From a bacterium (GTDB taxonomy: Bacteria > UBA9089 > JASEIO01): a stretch of 13,055 nt of DNA. Location of the stretch: NCBI GenBank assembly GCA_030017475.1, contig JASEIO010000043.1, forward strand, positions 1 to 13,055. The letters are read 5' to 3'. The position numbers and the translations under genes are program-made. This document shows, one piece after another, positions 1-8,290 of the stretch. Every line of letters begins with the position of its first letter. Position 1 is the stretch's first letter. The notes beneath the pieces were generated by a model. That model was not told where the DNA came from, ran no database searches, and was given only the letters and a program-made list of their open reading frames with translations.

Positions 1-564
1 CTATCTCCATATTTTAGGTTTAAAGTCTGGCTTGGTAAGTAATTCCATCACTTCACCAGAAGGACCTAAAACATATAAGCCGCACTTTTCAGCATACCTC
101 TGCGCACCTTTACCAAACCTCATCCCAGCAATTACACCTATTGCACGTTTATCTCTATATTCATCAAAGAAGTATTTAAACTGGTCAAGGTCAGCTAAGA
201 ATTCATCAATATCCTTTGATGAGACATCACTCTTTACCTCACTTATTATTGCCATCTCCTCACCATCTCTATCCTTACCAAGGCATAGGATATCTATCTC
301 CAATTCTTTACCGTCCTTATACCTCTTCGACCGCAATGTCTGATAGAATACATCTATACCTAACCTTTTAAAAATGACAGGGACAGATGAAACAACAAGC
401 CCTTCCACAACTCTACCCCATCCATCAGTCATCTTTCCCACCATCTCACCAACATTCTTTAATTCTTTGCTAAGACTTGCTATCTCCTGATCAGTCTCCT
501 TCTGTTTTTCAGTAATCATCCTTAAATTTTCCTTTATCTCTTTTATAATCTTATCCTGTACCAT
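1..564 (-). CDS. PD-(D/E)XK nuclease-like hypothetical protein with N-terminal coiled coil (DUF3782-type)
   Basis: The gene encodes a complete protein of 187 residues whose stop codon is the first three bases of the window. Residues 1-40 are charged and heptad-like, so probably coiled coil. A compact alpha/beta domain follows, with Glu54 in a first helix, Glu89-Ile-Asp91 on one strand and Glu109-Val-Lys111 on the next. That D...ExK arrangement is the PD-(D/E)XK nuclease core and resembles the DUF3782-type proteins, often multicopy in thermophiles and uncultivated lineages. Their biological role is not established. The ATG at 564 is preceded by GGGAG about 8 nt upstream. It lies 120 bp downstream of ilvC with its own promoter-like elements, so it probably does not belong to the ilv unit. 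A true nuclease activity is inference from the motif; no substrate can be named. Confidence 0.72.
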   Translation of the reverse strand: MVQDKIIKEIKENLRMITEKQKETDQEIASLSKELKNVGEMVGKMTDGWGRVVEGLVVSSVPVIFKRLGIDVFYQTLRSKRYKDGKELEIDILCLGKDRDGEEMAIISEVKSDVSSKDIDEFLADLDQFKYFFDEYRDKRAIGVIAGMRFGKGAQRYAEKCGLYVLGPSGEVMELLTKPDFKPKIWR

Positions 565-590
565 CCTTTACACTCCCTCTCTCTTTATAG

Positions 591-637
591 ATTATAGCCC
601 CTATTTTTCACTATATCACAAAGGATAGAAAATGCAA
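591..637 (-). promoter_or_regulatory. Candidate promoter(s) for the PD-(D/E)XK gene
   Basis: Reading the minus strand, TTGCAT (632-637) and TATAGT (610-615) are separated by 16 bp, and TATAGT is preceded by TG plus one base, an extended -10 arrangement. A second perfect TATAAT lies at 591-596 but has only a weak -35 match (TTGTGA at a long 19-bp spacing). Either could start a transcript with a short leader. The rest of the gap between ilvC and this gene (565-684) shows no strong hairpin or small gene. Confidence 0.4.
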
Positions 638-684
638 GATATAATTTCTCCACTTGTTCAATATACCGCAAACTATTACAAGTC

Positions 685-1677
685 TCATTTCTTAATCCAA
701 CTCATCATCCCACGAAGCTTTTCCCCTACCTCTTCAATTAGATGTGAGGCATCTTTCTTTCTAAGGGCATTATATACTGGTCTATTAGCCATATTTTCTA
801 AGATCCATTCCCTGGCAAATTCTCCAGATTTTATCTCTTGTAAGATTTTTTTCATTTCCATCCTTGTGTCTTGAGTTATGATTCTTCTTCCCCTTGTCAT
901 ATCCCCATATTCAGCAGTATCGGATATAGCCTCTCTCATTCCAGTAATACCTTTTGTATGGATAAGATCCACAATCAATTTTAGCTCATGACAGCATTCG
1001 AAGTAGGCGATTTCTGGCTGATAACCAGCTTCTATTAATGTATCAAAACTTGCTCTAATCAATTCTGTTACCCCGCCGCACAGGACCACTTGTTCTCCAA
1101 ACAGATCTGTTTCTGTTTCCTCCGAGAATGTAGTCTCTATAACTCCAGCTCGTAATGCACCAATTCCTTTAGCATATGCCAATCCAATCTGATTAGCCAC
1201 CTTTGAATGGTCTTGATAAACAGCAAGTAAGGCGGGTACCCCACCACCTTGTAAAAACATCTCCCTGACTAAATATCCAGGACCTTTTGGGGCAACCATA
1301 ATTACATCGATATCCGATGGTGGCGTAATTTGACCAAAGTGGATATTGAACCCATGGGAAAAGCCAAGTATATTTCCAGAATTGATATTTGGAGCAATAT
1401 ATCTTTCGTAAACCTGTGGTTGGATCTGGTCAGGGACAAGCATCTGGATGAAATCTCCGATTTTTGCTGCCGCATCGGTAGCCATTACCTCCATTCCATC
1501 CTGCTTGGCCTTATTCCAATTAGGACTTCCCTCTATTTCAGCTACTACTACATCCAATCCAGAATCTCGTAAATTTCTTGCCTGGGCACAACCTTGATTC
1601 CCATAACCAATTATAGCTATCTTTTTCCCTTTTAAAAATCCTAAATCCCCATCCTTTTCATAATAGATATTCGCCAT
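685..1677 (-). CDS. ilvC: Ketol-acid reductoisomerase (class I, probably NADH-preferring or dual)
   Basis: This enzyme isomerises and reduces 2-acetolactate or 2-aceto-2-hydroxybutyrate to the dihydroxy acids, the second shared step of valine, leucine and isoleucine synthesis. At 330 residues it is a normal short (class I) form. The Rossmann motif GYGNQG is at residues 24-29, the catalytic His at 108 ([10 protein letters not shown]), and the Mg-binding acids are Asp191, Glu195, Glu227 and Glu231, with Ser252 in the active site. The loop after the second beta strand reads AEIEGSPNW (46-54). The Arg and Ser/Lys that usually contact the NADPH 2'-phosphate are replaced by Ile48 and Glu49, which suggests NADH use. 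The ATG at 1677 has a strong AGGAGG 5 nt upstream. It is separated from ilvN by a lipoprotein gene and a GH57 remnant. Confidence 0.97.
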   Translation of the reverse strand: MANIYYEKDGDLGFLKGKKIAIIGYGNQGCAQARNLRDSGLDVVVAEIEGSPNWNKAKQDGMEVMATDAAAKIGDFIQMLVPDQIQPQVYERYIAPNINSGNILGFSHGFNIHFGQITPPSDIDVIMVAPKGPGYLVREMFLQGGGVPALLAVYQDHSKVANQIGLAYAKGIGALRAGVIETTFSEETETDLFGEQVVLCGGVTELIRASFDTLIEAGYQPEIAYFECCHELKLIVDLIHTKGITGMREAISDTAEYGDMTRGRRIITQDTRMEMKKILQEIKSGEFAREWILENMANRPVYNALRKKDASHLIEEVGEKLRGMMSWIKK

Positions 1678-1682
1678 GTTAA

Positions 1683-1688
1683 CCTCCT
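1683..1688 (-). promoter_or_regulatory. Strong ribosome binding site of ilvC
   Basis: AGGAGG lies 5 nt before the ilvC ATG. It overlaps the stop codon (1687-1689) of the GH57 remnant, so the break point between remnant sequence and native ilvC leader is at or just before this site. Confidence 0.8.
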
Positions 1689-1749
1689 ATAAAAAGTTAC
1701 CAACTGGTTGGTGATTATGGACACAAGATACGAGATTAACCTTATCCAT
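1687..1749 (-). pseudogene. Remnant of a glycoside hydrolase family 57 gene (first 20 codons only)
   Basis: Directly after the TAG stop of the OmpA-type lipoprotein gene, with no intervening base, an ATG opens a frame encoding MDKVNLVSCVHNHQPVGNFL and then stops. Family knowledge: GH57 alpha-amylases and 4-alpha-glucanotransferases begin with a short strand leading into H-N-H-Q-P-x-G-N-F, conserved region 1 near the N-terminus. The position (initiator Met about 10 residues before the motif) and the nine-residue motif both match. The rest of the roughly 400-700 residue enzyme is missing and ilvC follows within 10 nt. It is therefore read as a truncated 5' end left by recombination or deletion. 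A functional 20-residue peptide cannot be excluded but is unlikely. Confidence 0.75.
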
Positions 1750-2778
1750 CTATCTCTCTATCTTTCTTTCAAACCTTTCAGGTAAAAGGATAATCTCTAC
1801 TCTTCTATTTCTTCTCCTTCCTTCCTTTGTATCATTTGTATCCACAGGCCTATATTCTCCATATCCTGCTGCAGAAAGACGCCTTGGAGAGATATCATAC
1901 TTCCATTGTAAATATCGTAAAACCTGTGTTGCACGAGAGGTAGACAATTCCCAATTAGATGGAAAAAACTTAGTATGAATAGGGACATTATCAGTATGTC
2001 CCTCGATTAAGACCTCTCTATTTGGATAGTTTTTAATAATCTCCGCTACCTTTTCTAAAGCTGGATGAGCCTCTTTCTTTATCTCAGATGACCCAGAATC
2101 AAACAAGATGCGATCGATAAAGGAGATTATCAACCTTCCCTTCTCTTCTTTTATTTCAATCTCTGCCTTTTTTACATAATCTTGGAACTCTTCTTTTATC
2201 CTCCTATTTTCCTCCATTAGTTTCATAAAGGCTTCATCTTTTTCAATCTTTAAAATCTCTAAGTCCCTATTTGTCTTTTCTAAGTCTTCTCTTAACCTAT
2301 TATTTTCCTCTTTCAAATTGGCAATCTCTTCTAATTTCCCTTTAATAATCTCATCCTTAGCCTTTATCCTTTTTTTTAGCTCCTCTCCTTCTCTCTTAAG
2401 ATCAACAATCTCCTTGTTCAAATTGCCTTTCTCAGCTAACCAATCTTTCTTCTCCGAAGACCACATCTTGTTTATATCTTCAATCTCTTTTGATTTATCC
2501 TGAATCGTTTTTTCTTTATCACTAACCTCCTGAGTGAGGGCATCCCTTTCTTTCTCCAACTTAGTAATATTTTCTTTCAACAGATTCTCTTTTTTCTCAC
2601 CTTTTTCCCTCTCTTCTTTAAATACCTTTTCCAATTCTTCTATTTCCTTTGCTTTCTGTTGAATTAACTCATCTTTATTAGATACCTCTCTCAGATATCG
2701 TCCCTTTGTCACCAAACAACCAGCACTAAGAAATAGCAATATTAAAATATTTGCGATAAATCCTAACCACTTTTTCAT
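1750..2778 (-). CDS. Outer-membrane lipoprotein with long coiled coil and C-terminal OmpA/Pal peptidoglycan-binding domain
   Basis: From the chosen ATG the protein has 342 residues. It begins with a lipoprotein signal peptide: two Lys, a hydrophobic stretch and the lipobox LSAGC with the lipidated Cys at 21. Residues about 30-205 are a highly charged Glu/Lys heptad region, almost certainly a long coiled coil. Residues about 215-333 are an OmpA-like domain with the peptidoglycan-contact pattern GHTDNVP, then FPSNWELSTSRA and a terminal NRRVEI. It should anchor in the outer membrane and reach the peptidoglycan. An upstream in-frame GTG exists, but AAGGAG (2785-2790) is correctly spaced only for the ATG at 2778. 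It sits between ilvN and ilvC, an unusual place. The domain resembles MotB, but the lipobox and the lack of a MotB-type membrane/plug region argue against a stator protein. Confidence 0.88.
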   Translation of the reverse strand: MKKWLGFIANILILLFLSAGCLVTKGRYLREVSNKDELIQQKAKEIEELEKVFKEEREKGEKKENLLKENITKLEKERDALTQEVSDKEKTIQDKSKEIEDINKMWSSEKKDWLAEKGNLNKEIVDLKREGEELKKRIKAKDEIIKGKLEEIANLKEENNRLREDLEKTNRDLEILKIEKDEAFMKLMEENRRIKEEFQDYVKKAEIEIKEEKGRLIISFIDRILFDSGSSEIKKEAHPALEKVAEIIKNYPNREVLIEGHTDNVPIHTKFFPSNWELSTSRATQVLRYLQWKYDISPRRLSAAGYGEYRPVDTNDTKEGRRRNRRVEIILLPERFERKIER

Positions 2779-2784
2779 AACCCA

Positions 2785-2790
2785 CTCCTT
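2785..2790 (-). promoter_or_regulatory. Ribosome binding site fixing the lipoprotein start
   Basis: AAGGAG lies 6 nt before ATG 2778. It lies inside the first codons of the longer GTG-initiated frame (from 2799), which makes the longer form unlikely. Confidence 0.65.
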
Positions 2791-2802
2791 TCGTATCACC
2801 TA

Positions 2803-3282
2803 TTATCTGCCTCCCCTTGAGATAGCAATCCTTCCAGTTCTTACAAGTTCTTTTATTCCAAATGGCTTCATTAATTCGATTAAGGCAGAAATCTTATCCT
2901 CATCACCTGTCATTTCAATAGTTACAATTTGGTGGTCAACATCTATAATCTTTGCACGGAATATGTTTACGATCTCCATAATCTCTGCCCTTTTTTTGTT
3001 CATTGCCGAAACCTTTATTAAAACCAATTCCCTTTCTACATGTTCTTCCTTGGTCAAGTTAGAAACCTTAATTACATCAATAAGTTTCCGGAGCTGTTTG
3101 ATTATCTGTTCTAAAACCCTTTCATCTCCTCTTACCACAATAGTCATCCTTGATACAGTAGGATCATCGGTTTCACCCACACATAATGAGTCGATATTAA
3201 ACCCCCTTCCAGAGAATAATCCCGAAACTCTGGCTAAAACCCCAAATCGGTTTTCCACCAAAACAGAGATAGTATGTTTCAT
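2803..3282 (-). CDS. ilvN: Acetolactate synthase, small regulatory subunit
   Basis: This is the regulatory partner of IlvB; it raises activity and confers valine feedback inhibition. From the ATG at 3282 it has 159 residues, the usual length for the long form (also named ilvH). Residues 1 to about 76 are an ACT domain beginning [27 protein letters not shown] in two conserved blocks, followed by the C-terminal small-subunit domain with [14 protein letters not shown] longer frame with six extra residues begins at a GTG at 3300, but AAGGA upstream of 3282 and the usual M-K-H-T-I-S start favour the shorter form. It follows ilvB after 62 bp and ends in tandem stops (TAA TAG) 24 bp before the lipoprotein gene. 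Confidence 0.96.
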   Translation of the reverse strand: MKHTISVLVENRFGVLARVSGLFSGRGFNIDSLCVGETDDPTVSRMTIVVRGDERVLEQIIKQLRKLIDVIKVSNLTKEEHVERELVLIKVSAMNKKRAEIMEIVNIFRAKIIDVDHQIVTIEMTGDEDKISALIELMKPFGIKELVRTGRIAISRGGR

Positions 3283-3304
3283 AAAATCTATTCCTTTCAC
3301 TCGT

Positions 3305-3343
3305 AAATCTTAGATTTCAACTACAAATCAGCCTTGCTGATTT
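3305..3343 (-). other. Intercistronic inverted repeats between ilvB and ilvN
   Basis: One base after the ilvB stop codon there is a perfect 8-bp inverted repeat, AAATCAGC and GCTGATTT with a 3-nt loop (3325-3343). A second, 6-bp palindromic pair AAATCT/AGATTT follows at 3305-3317. Neither is followed by a T-run on the minus strand, so intrinsic termination is unlikely. An RNA-stabilising or ratio-setting role between the two subunits is possible but inferred. Confidence 0.45.
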
Positions 3344-3344
3344 A

Positions 3345-5018
3345 TTAGGCCATTCCTTCAATCATCTGATTTAATGCTGCCCCTGCTGGAACCATAGGAA
3401 ATACATTTTCCTCTTTTTCTACTCTAAAATCTAATATTACTGGCTTCTTTGTCTGTATTGCATGTTTTAAGGCAGGTGTGACATCTTCCTTCTTTTCCAC
3501 TCTAATTCCAACTGCTCCATAGGCCTCTGCCACTTTTACAAAATCAGGGGATACCTCTAAGGATGTGTAAGCATAACGTTTATTGAAAAATAATTCCTGC
3601 CACTGCCTAACCATTCCTAAATATTGATTATTTAGAATGGCTACATTGACTGGCAGATTGAATTGTACTGCTGTGGCCAATTCCTGAATATTCATTTGAA
3701 AAGAGCCATCTCCAGCAATATCGAAAACTATCGCCTCGGGATTTCCAACCTGAGCCCCAATAGCAGCAGGGAAACCATAACCCATAGTCCCTAATCCACC
3801 TGATGAAAGTAGAGTCCTCGGCCTTGTATATTTATAGTATTGAGCAGCCCACATTTGATTTTGTCCTACCTCTGTAGTAATAATCGCTCGCCCTTTTGTG
3901 ACTTCATAAATCTTCTCAACCACATATTGTGGTTTAAGCTTTTCATTCTGTTTGTAAGTAAGTGGATATTCCCTCTTCCATTTATTAATCTTTCTATGCC
4001 ATGGAGATATATCACATTTTGTAACTATTTTATTCAATTCCTGTAAAACTCGTTTTGCATCTCCCACAATAGGTATATCAACCTGTATATTTTTTGAAAT
4101 GGCTGATGGATCGATATCGATATGGATAATCTTGGCATGTGGGGCAAACTCCGAAGTCTTGCCAGTTATCCGATCATCAAATCTTGCCCCAATAGCAATT
4201 ATTAAATCCGATTCGGTTATAGCCAAATTGGCATATTTTGTTCCATGCATACCAAGCATCCCCAAAAATAAGGGATGGGTACCTGGAAACCCACCCAAGC
4301 CTAATAAAGTAGTGGTTACTGGAATATTTGTAGTCTCCGAAAATTTCAATAACTCCTCACTCGCCCCCGAAATGATTATTCCTCCCCCAGCATAAATAAC
4401 CGGCCTCTTACTTTTTGAGATTGCCTTAGCTGCCCTTTTTATTTGCATTGGGTGTCCAAGATAGGTAGGATTATAACTTCGGATATTTACCTTTTCTGGA
4501 TAATTGTATTCAGTTTCACCTGTTGACACATTTTTAGGTAAATCAATAACCACTGGCCCTGGACGACCTGTCCTTGCAATGTGGAAGGCCTCTTTTACTG
4601 TCCTTGCCAGTTCTTTTACATCCTTCACCAAGTAGCTGTGTTTAGTTATTGGGCGAGTGATCCCAATAATATCCGCTTCTTGGAAGGCGTCATTTCCAAT
4701 CATATGGGTTGGTACCTGTCCAGTAAGAGCAACTATGGGTACTGAATCCATGTAAGCTGTAGCAATTCCAGTAACTAAATTTGTCGCACCAGGACCAGAA
4801 GTGGCAATGCAAACACCAACCTTACCCGTGGAGCGGGCATATCCATCAGCAGCATGGGCTGCCCCCTGTTCATGCCTTACCAAGATAAAATTTATTGGTT
4901 TATCCACCAGAACATCAAATATGGGTAAAACTGCCCCTCCTTGATACCCAAACATGTCACGAACCCCTTCTTTCAAAAGAGATTCTACAAGAATCTCTGC
5001 TCCACTCATCTTAGTCAT
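3345..5018 (-). CDS. ilvB: Acetolactate synthase, large catalytic subunit
   Basis: This thiamine-diphosphate enzyme condenses two pyruvates (or pyruvate and 2-oxobutyrate), the first committed step of branched-chain amino acid synthesis. The 557 residues are normal for the family. The catalytic Glu50 lies in [15 protein letters not shown]. The Q-loop and FAD-linked middle domain follow, with [11 protein letters not shown] at 278-287. The ThDP/Mg motif starts at GDGS (436-439) and ends at Asn463-Asn464, followed by the YLGMVRQWQ segment typical of anabolic enzymes. The ATG at 5018 has AGGTGG upstream; a second ATG three codons in is less well spaced. It starts 15 bp after ilvD and is followed by ilvN, forming the IlvBN holoenzyme pair. 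Catabolic AlsS is unlikely given the FAD-type middle domain and the ilvN partner. Confidence 0.97.
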   Translation of the reverse strand: MTKMSGAEILVESLLKEGVRDMFGYQGGAVLPIFDVLVDKPINFILVRHEQGAAHAADGYARSTGKVGVCIATSGPGATNLVTGIATAYMDSVPIVALTGQVPTHMIGNDAFQEADIIGITRPITKHSYLVKDVKELARTVKEAFHIARTGRPGPVVIDLPKNVSTGETEYNYPEKVNIRSYNPTYLGHPMQIKRAAKAISKSKRPVIYAGGGIIISGASEELLKFSETTNIPVTTTLLGLGGFPGTHPLFLGMLGMHGTKYANLAITESDLIIAIGARFDDRITGKTSEFAPHAKIIHIDIDPSAISKNIQVDIPIVGDAKRVLQELNKIVTKCDISPWHRKINKWKREYPLTYKQNEKLKPQYVVEKIYEVTKGRAIITTEVGQNQMWAAQYYKYTRPRTLLSSGGLGTMGYGFPAAIGAQVGNPEAIVFDIAGDGSFQMNIQELATAVQFNLPVNVAILNNQYLGMVRQWQELFFNKRYAYTSLEVSPDFVKVAEAYGAVGIRVEKKEDVTPALKHAIQTKKPVILDFRVEKEENVFPMVPAGAALNQMIEGMA

Positions 5019-5033
5019 TTTCCCACCTAAATT

Positions 5034-6677
5034 CTAACTAAGCACTGCTCCTTTGTTTGATCCAGAAACTGATTTAGCATATCTAAATAGATACCCTTGT
5101 TTAATATGTGGCTCTTTCGGTCTCCATTTATCCAATCTCTCCTTTATCTCTCTATCACTTAATCTTACATCTAATCTTCTATTTGGTATATCAATCTCGA
5201 TCTCATCTCCATCTTCTATTACAGCAATTACTCCACCTTCGGCTGCCTCTGGAGATACATGACCAATCGATGCACCTCTGGTTGCCCCAGAAAACCTTCC
5301 GTCTGTAATCAAGGCTACATCTTTATCTAATTTCATTCCAACTATTGATGCAGTTGGAGCAAGCATTTCCCTCATTCCAGGGCCACCTTTTGGGCCTTCA
5401 TACCTTATTACTACCACATCTCCCTTTTTAATCTGATTGGATAATATGCCAGATACTGCCTCCTCTTCAGATTCAAAAACACGAGCTCGCCCTATATGAC
5501 AAAGCATCTCCGGAGCTACAGCTACTTGTTTAACCACTGCTCCACCCCTTGCTAAATTCCCATACAATATAGCTATTCCACCCGATTCATGATATGGATT
5601 ATCAATGGATCTTATAACTTCCGGGTTTTTTACGGTTGCATCTTTAATATTATCCTTAATCCTTCCACAAGTTACGGTTAGTTCATCCAAATGGATCAAT
5701 CCCTTTTTTGATAATTCATTCATAACCGCTGAAATACCCCCTGCCTTGTCCAGATCTTCCAAGTGATCTGGTCCTGCAGGTGCTAAATTACATAAATGAG
5801 GCGTCCTATCGCTTATCTCATTGAATATATCCAAATTAAGTTCAATCCCTACCTCTTTTGCTATAGCAGGGACATGTAAAATGGTATTTGTGGAACAGCC
5901 TAAGGCCATATCTACTGTAATAGCATTTTGAAAGGCATGACTGGTCATAATATCCTTAGGTTTTATATCCTTTTCTAATAATTCCATAATCTTAAAACCT
6001 GCCATCTTAGCCAATCTTATTCTGCGGGCATCTATCGCTAAAATTGTACCATTCCCAGGTAGACCCATACCAATCGCCTCTACCAAACAATTCATAGAAT
6101 TAGCTGTATACATCCCAGCGCATGAGCCATATCCTGGACATGCCACTTCCTCAAGTTCTCGTAACTCCTCTTCTTTCAAGGCACTGACCCCCTCATACAC
6201 ATCATGAAGTGAAACCTCCTCGCCTTTAAACCTTCCAGTTTCCATTGGGCCGCCTGATATGATTATTGAAGGTATATTAAGTCGAGCTGCAGCCATTAGC
6301 ATTCCAGGGATTACCTTATCACAATTGCCTACAAGCACTAAGGCATCAAATGGATGAGCCGTAGCCATTATCTCTATAGAATCGGCAATTACTTCACGAC
6401 TGGCTAAAGAATATTTCATCCCTATGTGTCCCATAGCAATCCCATCACAAACCCCAATAGTGGAGAATTCTATAGGTGTCCCCCCAGCTTGCAATATACC
6501 AACTTTTACCGCTTCGGTTATTTTATCCAAATGAATATGTCCAGGGATTATCTCATTCCGTGAATTTGCAATCCCAATTATCGGCCTATTTAGCTCCGAT
6601 TGACTATATCCCATAGCCTTAAAAAGCGACCTATGTGGTGCCCTTTCTAAACCCTTTTTCATCAAATCGCTTCTCAC
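5034..6677 (-). CDS. ilvD: Dihydroxy-acid dehydratase (iron-sulfur)
   Basis: It dehydrates the dihydroxy acids made by IlvC to 2-oxoisovalerate and 2-oxo-3-methylvalerate. At 547 residues it has the usual length. Cluster and metal ligands are visible: Cys77 in [10 protein letters not shown], Cys119-Asp120-Lys121 in [10 protein letters not shown] (the Lys is normally carbamylated), and Cys186 in [16 protein letters not shown]. The C-terminal swivel domain carries [11 protein letters not shown] and [12 protein letters not shown], whose Ser463 is the expected base. At the site where plant-type [2Fe-2S] enzymes have P-C-N-x-H-L, this protein has PGHIHL, as in the oxygen-labile Escherichia coli enzyme. 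The start is a GTG at 6677 preceded by GAGGTG at good spacing, and the RSD start is common in the family. It leads the ilv block, 39 bp after lnt. Confidence 0.97.
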   Translation of the reverse strand: MRSDLMKKGLERAPHRSLFKAMGYSQSELNRPIIGIANSRNEIIPGHIHLDKITEAVKVGILQAGGTPIEFSTIGVCDGIAMGHIGMKYSLASREVIADSIEIMATAHPFDALVLVGNCDKVIPGMLMAAARLNIPSIIISGGPMETGRFKGEEVSLHDVYEGVSALKEEELRELEEVACPGYGSCAGMYTANSMNCLVEAIGMGLPGNGTILAIDARRIRLAKMAGFKIMELLEKDIKPKDIMTSHAFQNAITVDMALGCSTNTILHVPAIAKEVGIELNLDIFNEISDRTPHLCNLAPAGPDHLEDLDKAGGISAVMNELSKKGLIHLDELTVTCGRIKDNIKDATVKNPEVIRSIDNPYHESGGIAILYGNLARGGAVVKQVAVAPEMLCHIGRARVFESEEEAVSGILSNQIKKGDVVVIRYEGPKGGPGMREMLAPTASIVGMKLDKDVALITDGRFSGATRGASIGHVSPEAAEGGVIAVIEDGDEIEIDIPNRRLDVRLSDREIKERLDKWRPKEPHIKQGYLFRYAKSVSGSNKGAVLS

Positions 6678-6692
6678 ATTTCACCTCATCTT

Positions 6693-6711
6693 AAAAAATC
6701 TTTTGAAGATT
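6693..6711 (-). terminator. Weak stem-loop with T-run between lnt and ilvD
   Basis: On the minus strand AATCTT and AAGATT form a 6-bp stem around a 3-nt loop, followed directly by TTTT (6693-6696). It has the layout of an intrinsic terminator, but the stem is short and AT-rich. Partial termination or attenuation before ilvD is possible; full termination is doubtful because no clear ilvD promoter was seen in the 39-bp gap. Confidence 0.25.
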
Positions 6712-6716
6712 ATATA

Positions 6717-8225
6717 TCACTTTTCATCTGCCTTGTCAACCTTTTTCAGTCTCCTCCTTAAAAAAATATAGATTATGGAGATTAGACTTAGACCTAAAGA
6801 AGAATAGGAAAATACATCTCCATATCTTGTATAAAATGTAGGAGTAGAATTTAGGGAGATATTTCCTATCAGGATGTTCTTCTTAAAGATAGGTAAAATC
6901 CTCTCCACTTTTCCATAAGGATTGATGATGGCTGATATTCCTGTATTCCCAGCCCTGACTAAAAAACACCCATTCTCTACAGCCCGAAAAATACACATAT
7001 TAAAATGTTGGTAATGAGAGACACGTGAGCGAGACCAGACATCATTGGTTATATTTACCATAAAACAGGCACCATTCCTTACAAATCTTCTTGTTAAATC
7101 CGAAAATATATCCTCAAAACAGATAAGTACCCCAAACTTTGTAAGTAGTTTGTGATTGCTCAATTGGAATATGGTATATCTCTTTCCTTCGCTAAAGTTC
7201 CCAATCTTTGGAGCAATATACCTTACAAATGAAAGAAATCTCTCAAAAGGCAAAAACTCTCCAAATGGAACCAAATGGATTTTATCATAACGATTTATTA
7301 GACCCCTAAAGGGTGAGAATAGAAATGCTGAGTTATAGAATCTCTCACCGTCTTCAATATGGGGAGAACCAACAAGCAAAAATGCCTTATTGTCCATTGC
7401 GAGTCTTTCTAACCAAGAGATTAAGGATTGATCCCCTTCAATTGGCTCTCTCACAGCCGTCTCTGGCCAAATGATTAACTGGGGATGGAACCTGCCTGCT
7501 TTCTTTGTCAAATTTTCTAACCTGCCTAAGATTTTGTCTCTATTACTTACCCAGTCTAAGTCATAAGAGAATCCACCTTGTATAATAGCTATCTTAAGAT
7601 CGCTCTTAGATATAGATGATTTTAAAATCACCCATAATCCTTCACCATACCAGATTACAATTATTAAAAAGGCAACCCAAATTAGTCTTTTAATCCATGC
7701 AAACCCGTGCAATCCATAGTTTATAATTTGGGTCAAAATTGAGTTTATTAATACAATCAAAAAGGATACCCCAAATACTCCAGTAATACTTGAGATCTGT
7801 ATAAATGGAAGATTTTTATATTGGGTATATCCAATTACACCCCAAGGAAATCCTAAGGTACCCAAAGACCTAATAAATTCAAGCGATGTCCAGAGGAATG
7901 GCCCAGCTAATATAGTGAATGGTAAGGGGTAAGGGGTGAGGAGTGAATAAAGATAAGAAAATAGGCCAAGATAAAGGGATAATATCAACACTAATAGGGG
8001 TAAGGCCAAAGGATGGTATATCTTTGTCCAAAAAAGTAGACAGAAAAAGAACGTTAAGCCTGTTAAGTAACCCTTGAGGAAAGAAAGCCTTTTTGTTCTA
8101 TTAAGAGAAAGGAGAAGAGGAATTAAGGCGAAAAAACTAAGAACTCCAAAATTAACTGGTGGAAAGGATAGGAATAGTAAAATACCTGATAAACAAGGGA
8201 GGATTATCACTAATCTTTTATCCAT
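6717..8225 (-). CDS. lnt: Apolipoprotein N-acyltransferase
   Basis: This inner-membrane enzyme adds the third acyl chain to the N-terminal Cys of lipoproteins, the last step of lipoprotein maturation in diderms. It has 502 residues, near the family norm. Residues 1-200 hold about six to seven hydrophobic segments. A periplasmic nitrilase/carbon-nitrogen hydrolase domain spans about 205-465, and a final membrane helix spans about 470-490. The catalytic triad is visible: Glu255 in IIWPETAV, Lys315 in YDKIHLVPFGEFLPF and Cys369 in GVLICFED. The ATG at 8225 has no good Shine-Dalgarno sequence and an in-frame TGA lies five codons upstream, so translation may depend on the small upstream frame ending 1 nt before it. 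The likely client in this window is the OmpA-type lipoprotein. Confidence 0.95.
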   Translation of the reverse strand: MDKRLVIILPCLSGILLFLSFPPVNFGVLSFFALIPLLLSLNRTKRLSFLKGYLTGLTFFFCLLFWTKIYHPLALPLLVLILSLYLGLFSYLYSLLTPYPLPFTILAGPFLWTSLEFIRSLGTLGFPWGVIGYTQYKNLPFIQISSITGVFGVSFLIVLINSILTQIINYGLHGFAWIKRLIWVAFLIIVIWYGEGLWVILKSSISKSDLKIAIIQGGFSYDLDWVSNRDKILGRLENLTKKAGRFHPQLIIWPETAVREPIEGDQSLISWLERLAMDNKAFLLVGSPHIEDGERFYNSAFLFSPFRGLINRYDKIHLVPFGEFLPFERFLSFVRYIAPKIGNFSEGKRYTIFQLSNHKLLTKFGVLICFEDIFSDLTRRFVRNGACFMVNITNDVWSRSRVSHYQHFNMCIFRAVENGCFLVRAGNTGISAIINPYGKVERILPIFKKNILIGNISLNSTPTFYTRYGDVFSYSSLGLSLISIIYIFLRRRLKKVDKADEK

Positions 8226-8226
8226 C

Positions 8227-8271
8227 TCAATAATATATTTTCATGTTGACATCTTCTGCCCTTATGTTCAT
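8227..8271 (-). CDS. Possible 14-residue leader peptide upstream of lnt
   Basis: A short frame starts at ATG 8271, with AGAGGT (8276-8281) five bases before it, and encodes MNIRAEDVNMKIYY. Its TGA stop (8227-8229) is one base from the lnt ATG (TGAGATG). This geometry is what termination-reinitiation coupling looks like, and lnt lacks its own clear ribosome binding site. The peptide is not recognised. The same frame continues upstream from the accB stop with only a TAA and a TAG interrupting it, so it could instead be degenerate coding sequence. Confidence 0.3.
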   Translation of the reverse strand: MNIRAEDVNMKIYY

Positions 8272-8290
8272 CTAAACCTCTATCTGCATA

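Noticed and set aside
1699-1712. Dyad ACCAACTGGTTGGT, resembling a TetR-type operator or a short terminator before ilvC.
   Set aside because: On the minus strand it is exactly the codons for His-Gln-Pro-Val-Gly-Asn of the GH57 motif, so the symmetry is most simply a by-product of coding. The stem is also too short for a convincing terminator.
2318-2503. Plus-strand Ser/Phe-rich open frame within the lipoprotein gene.
   Set aside because: It is the antisense reading of Glu/Lys-rich coiled-coil codons, a common artefact.
1750-2799. OmpA-domain protein as flagellar MotB.
   Set aside because: It has a lipobox signal and a long coiled coil in place of the MotB transmembrane and plug segments, and no MotA neighbour.
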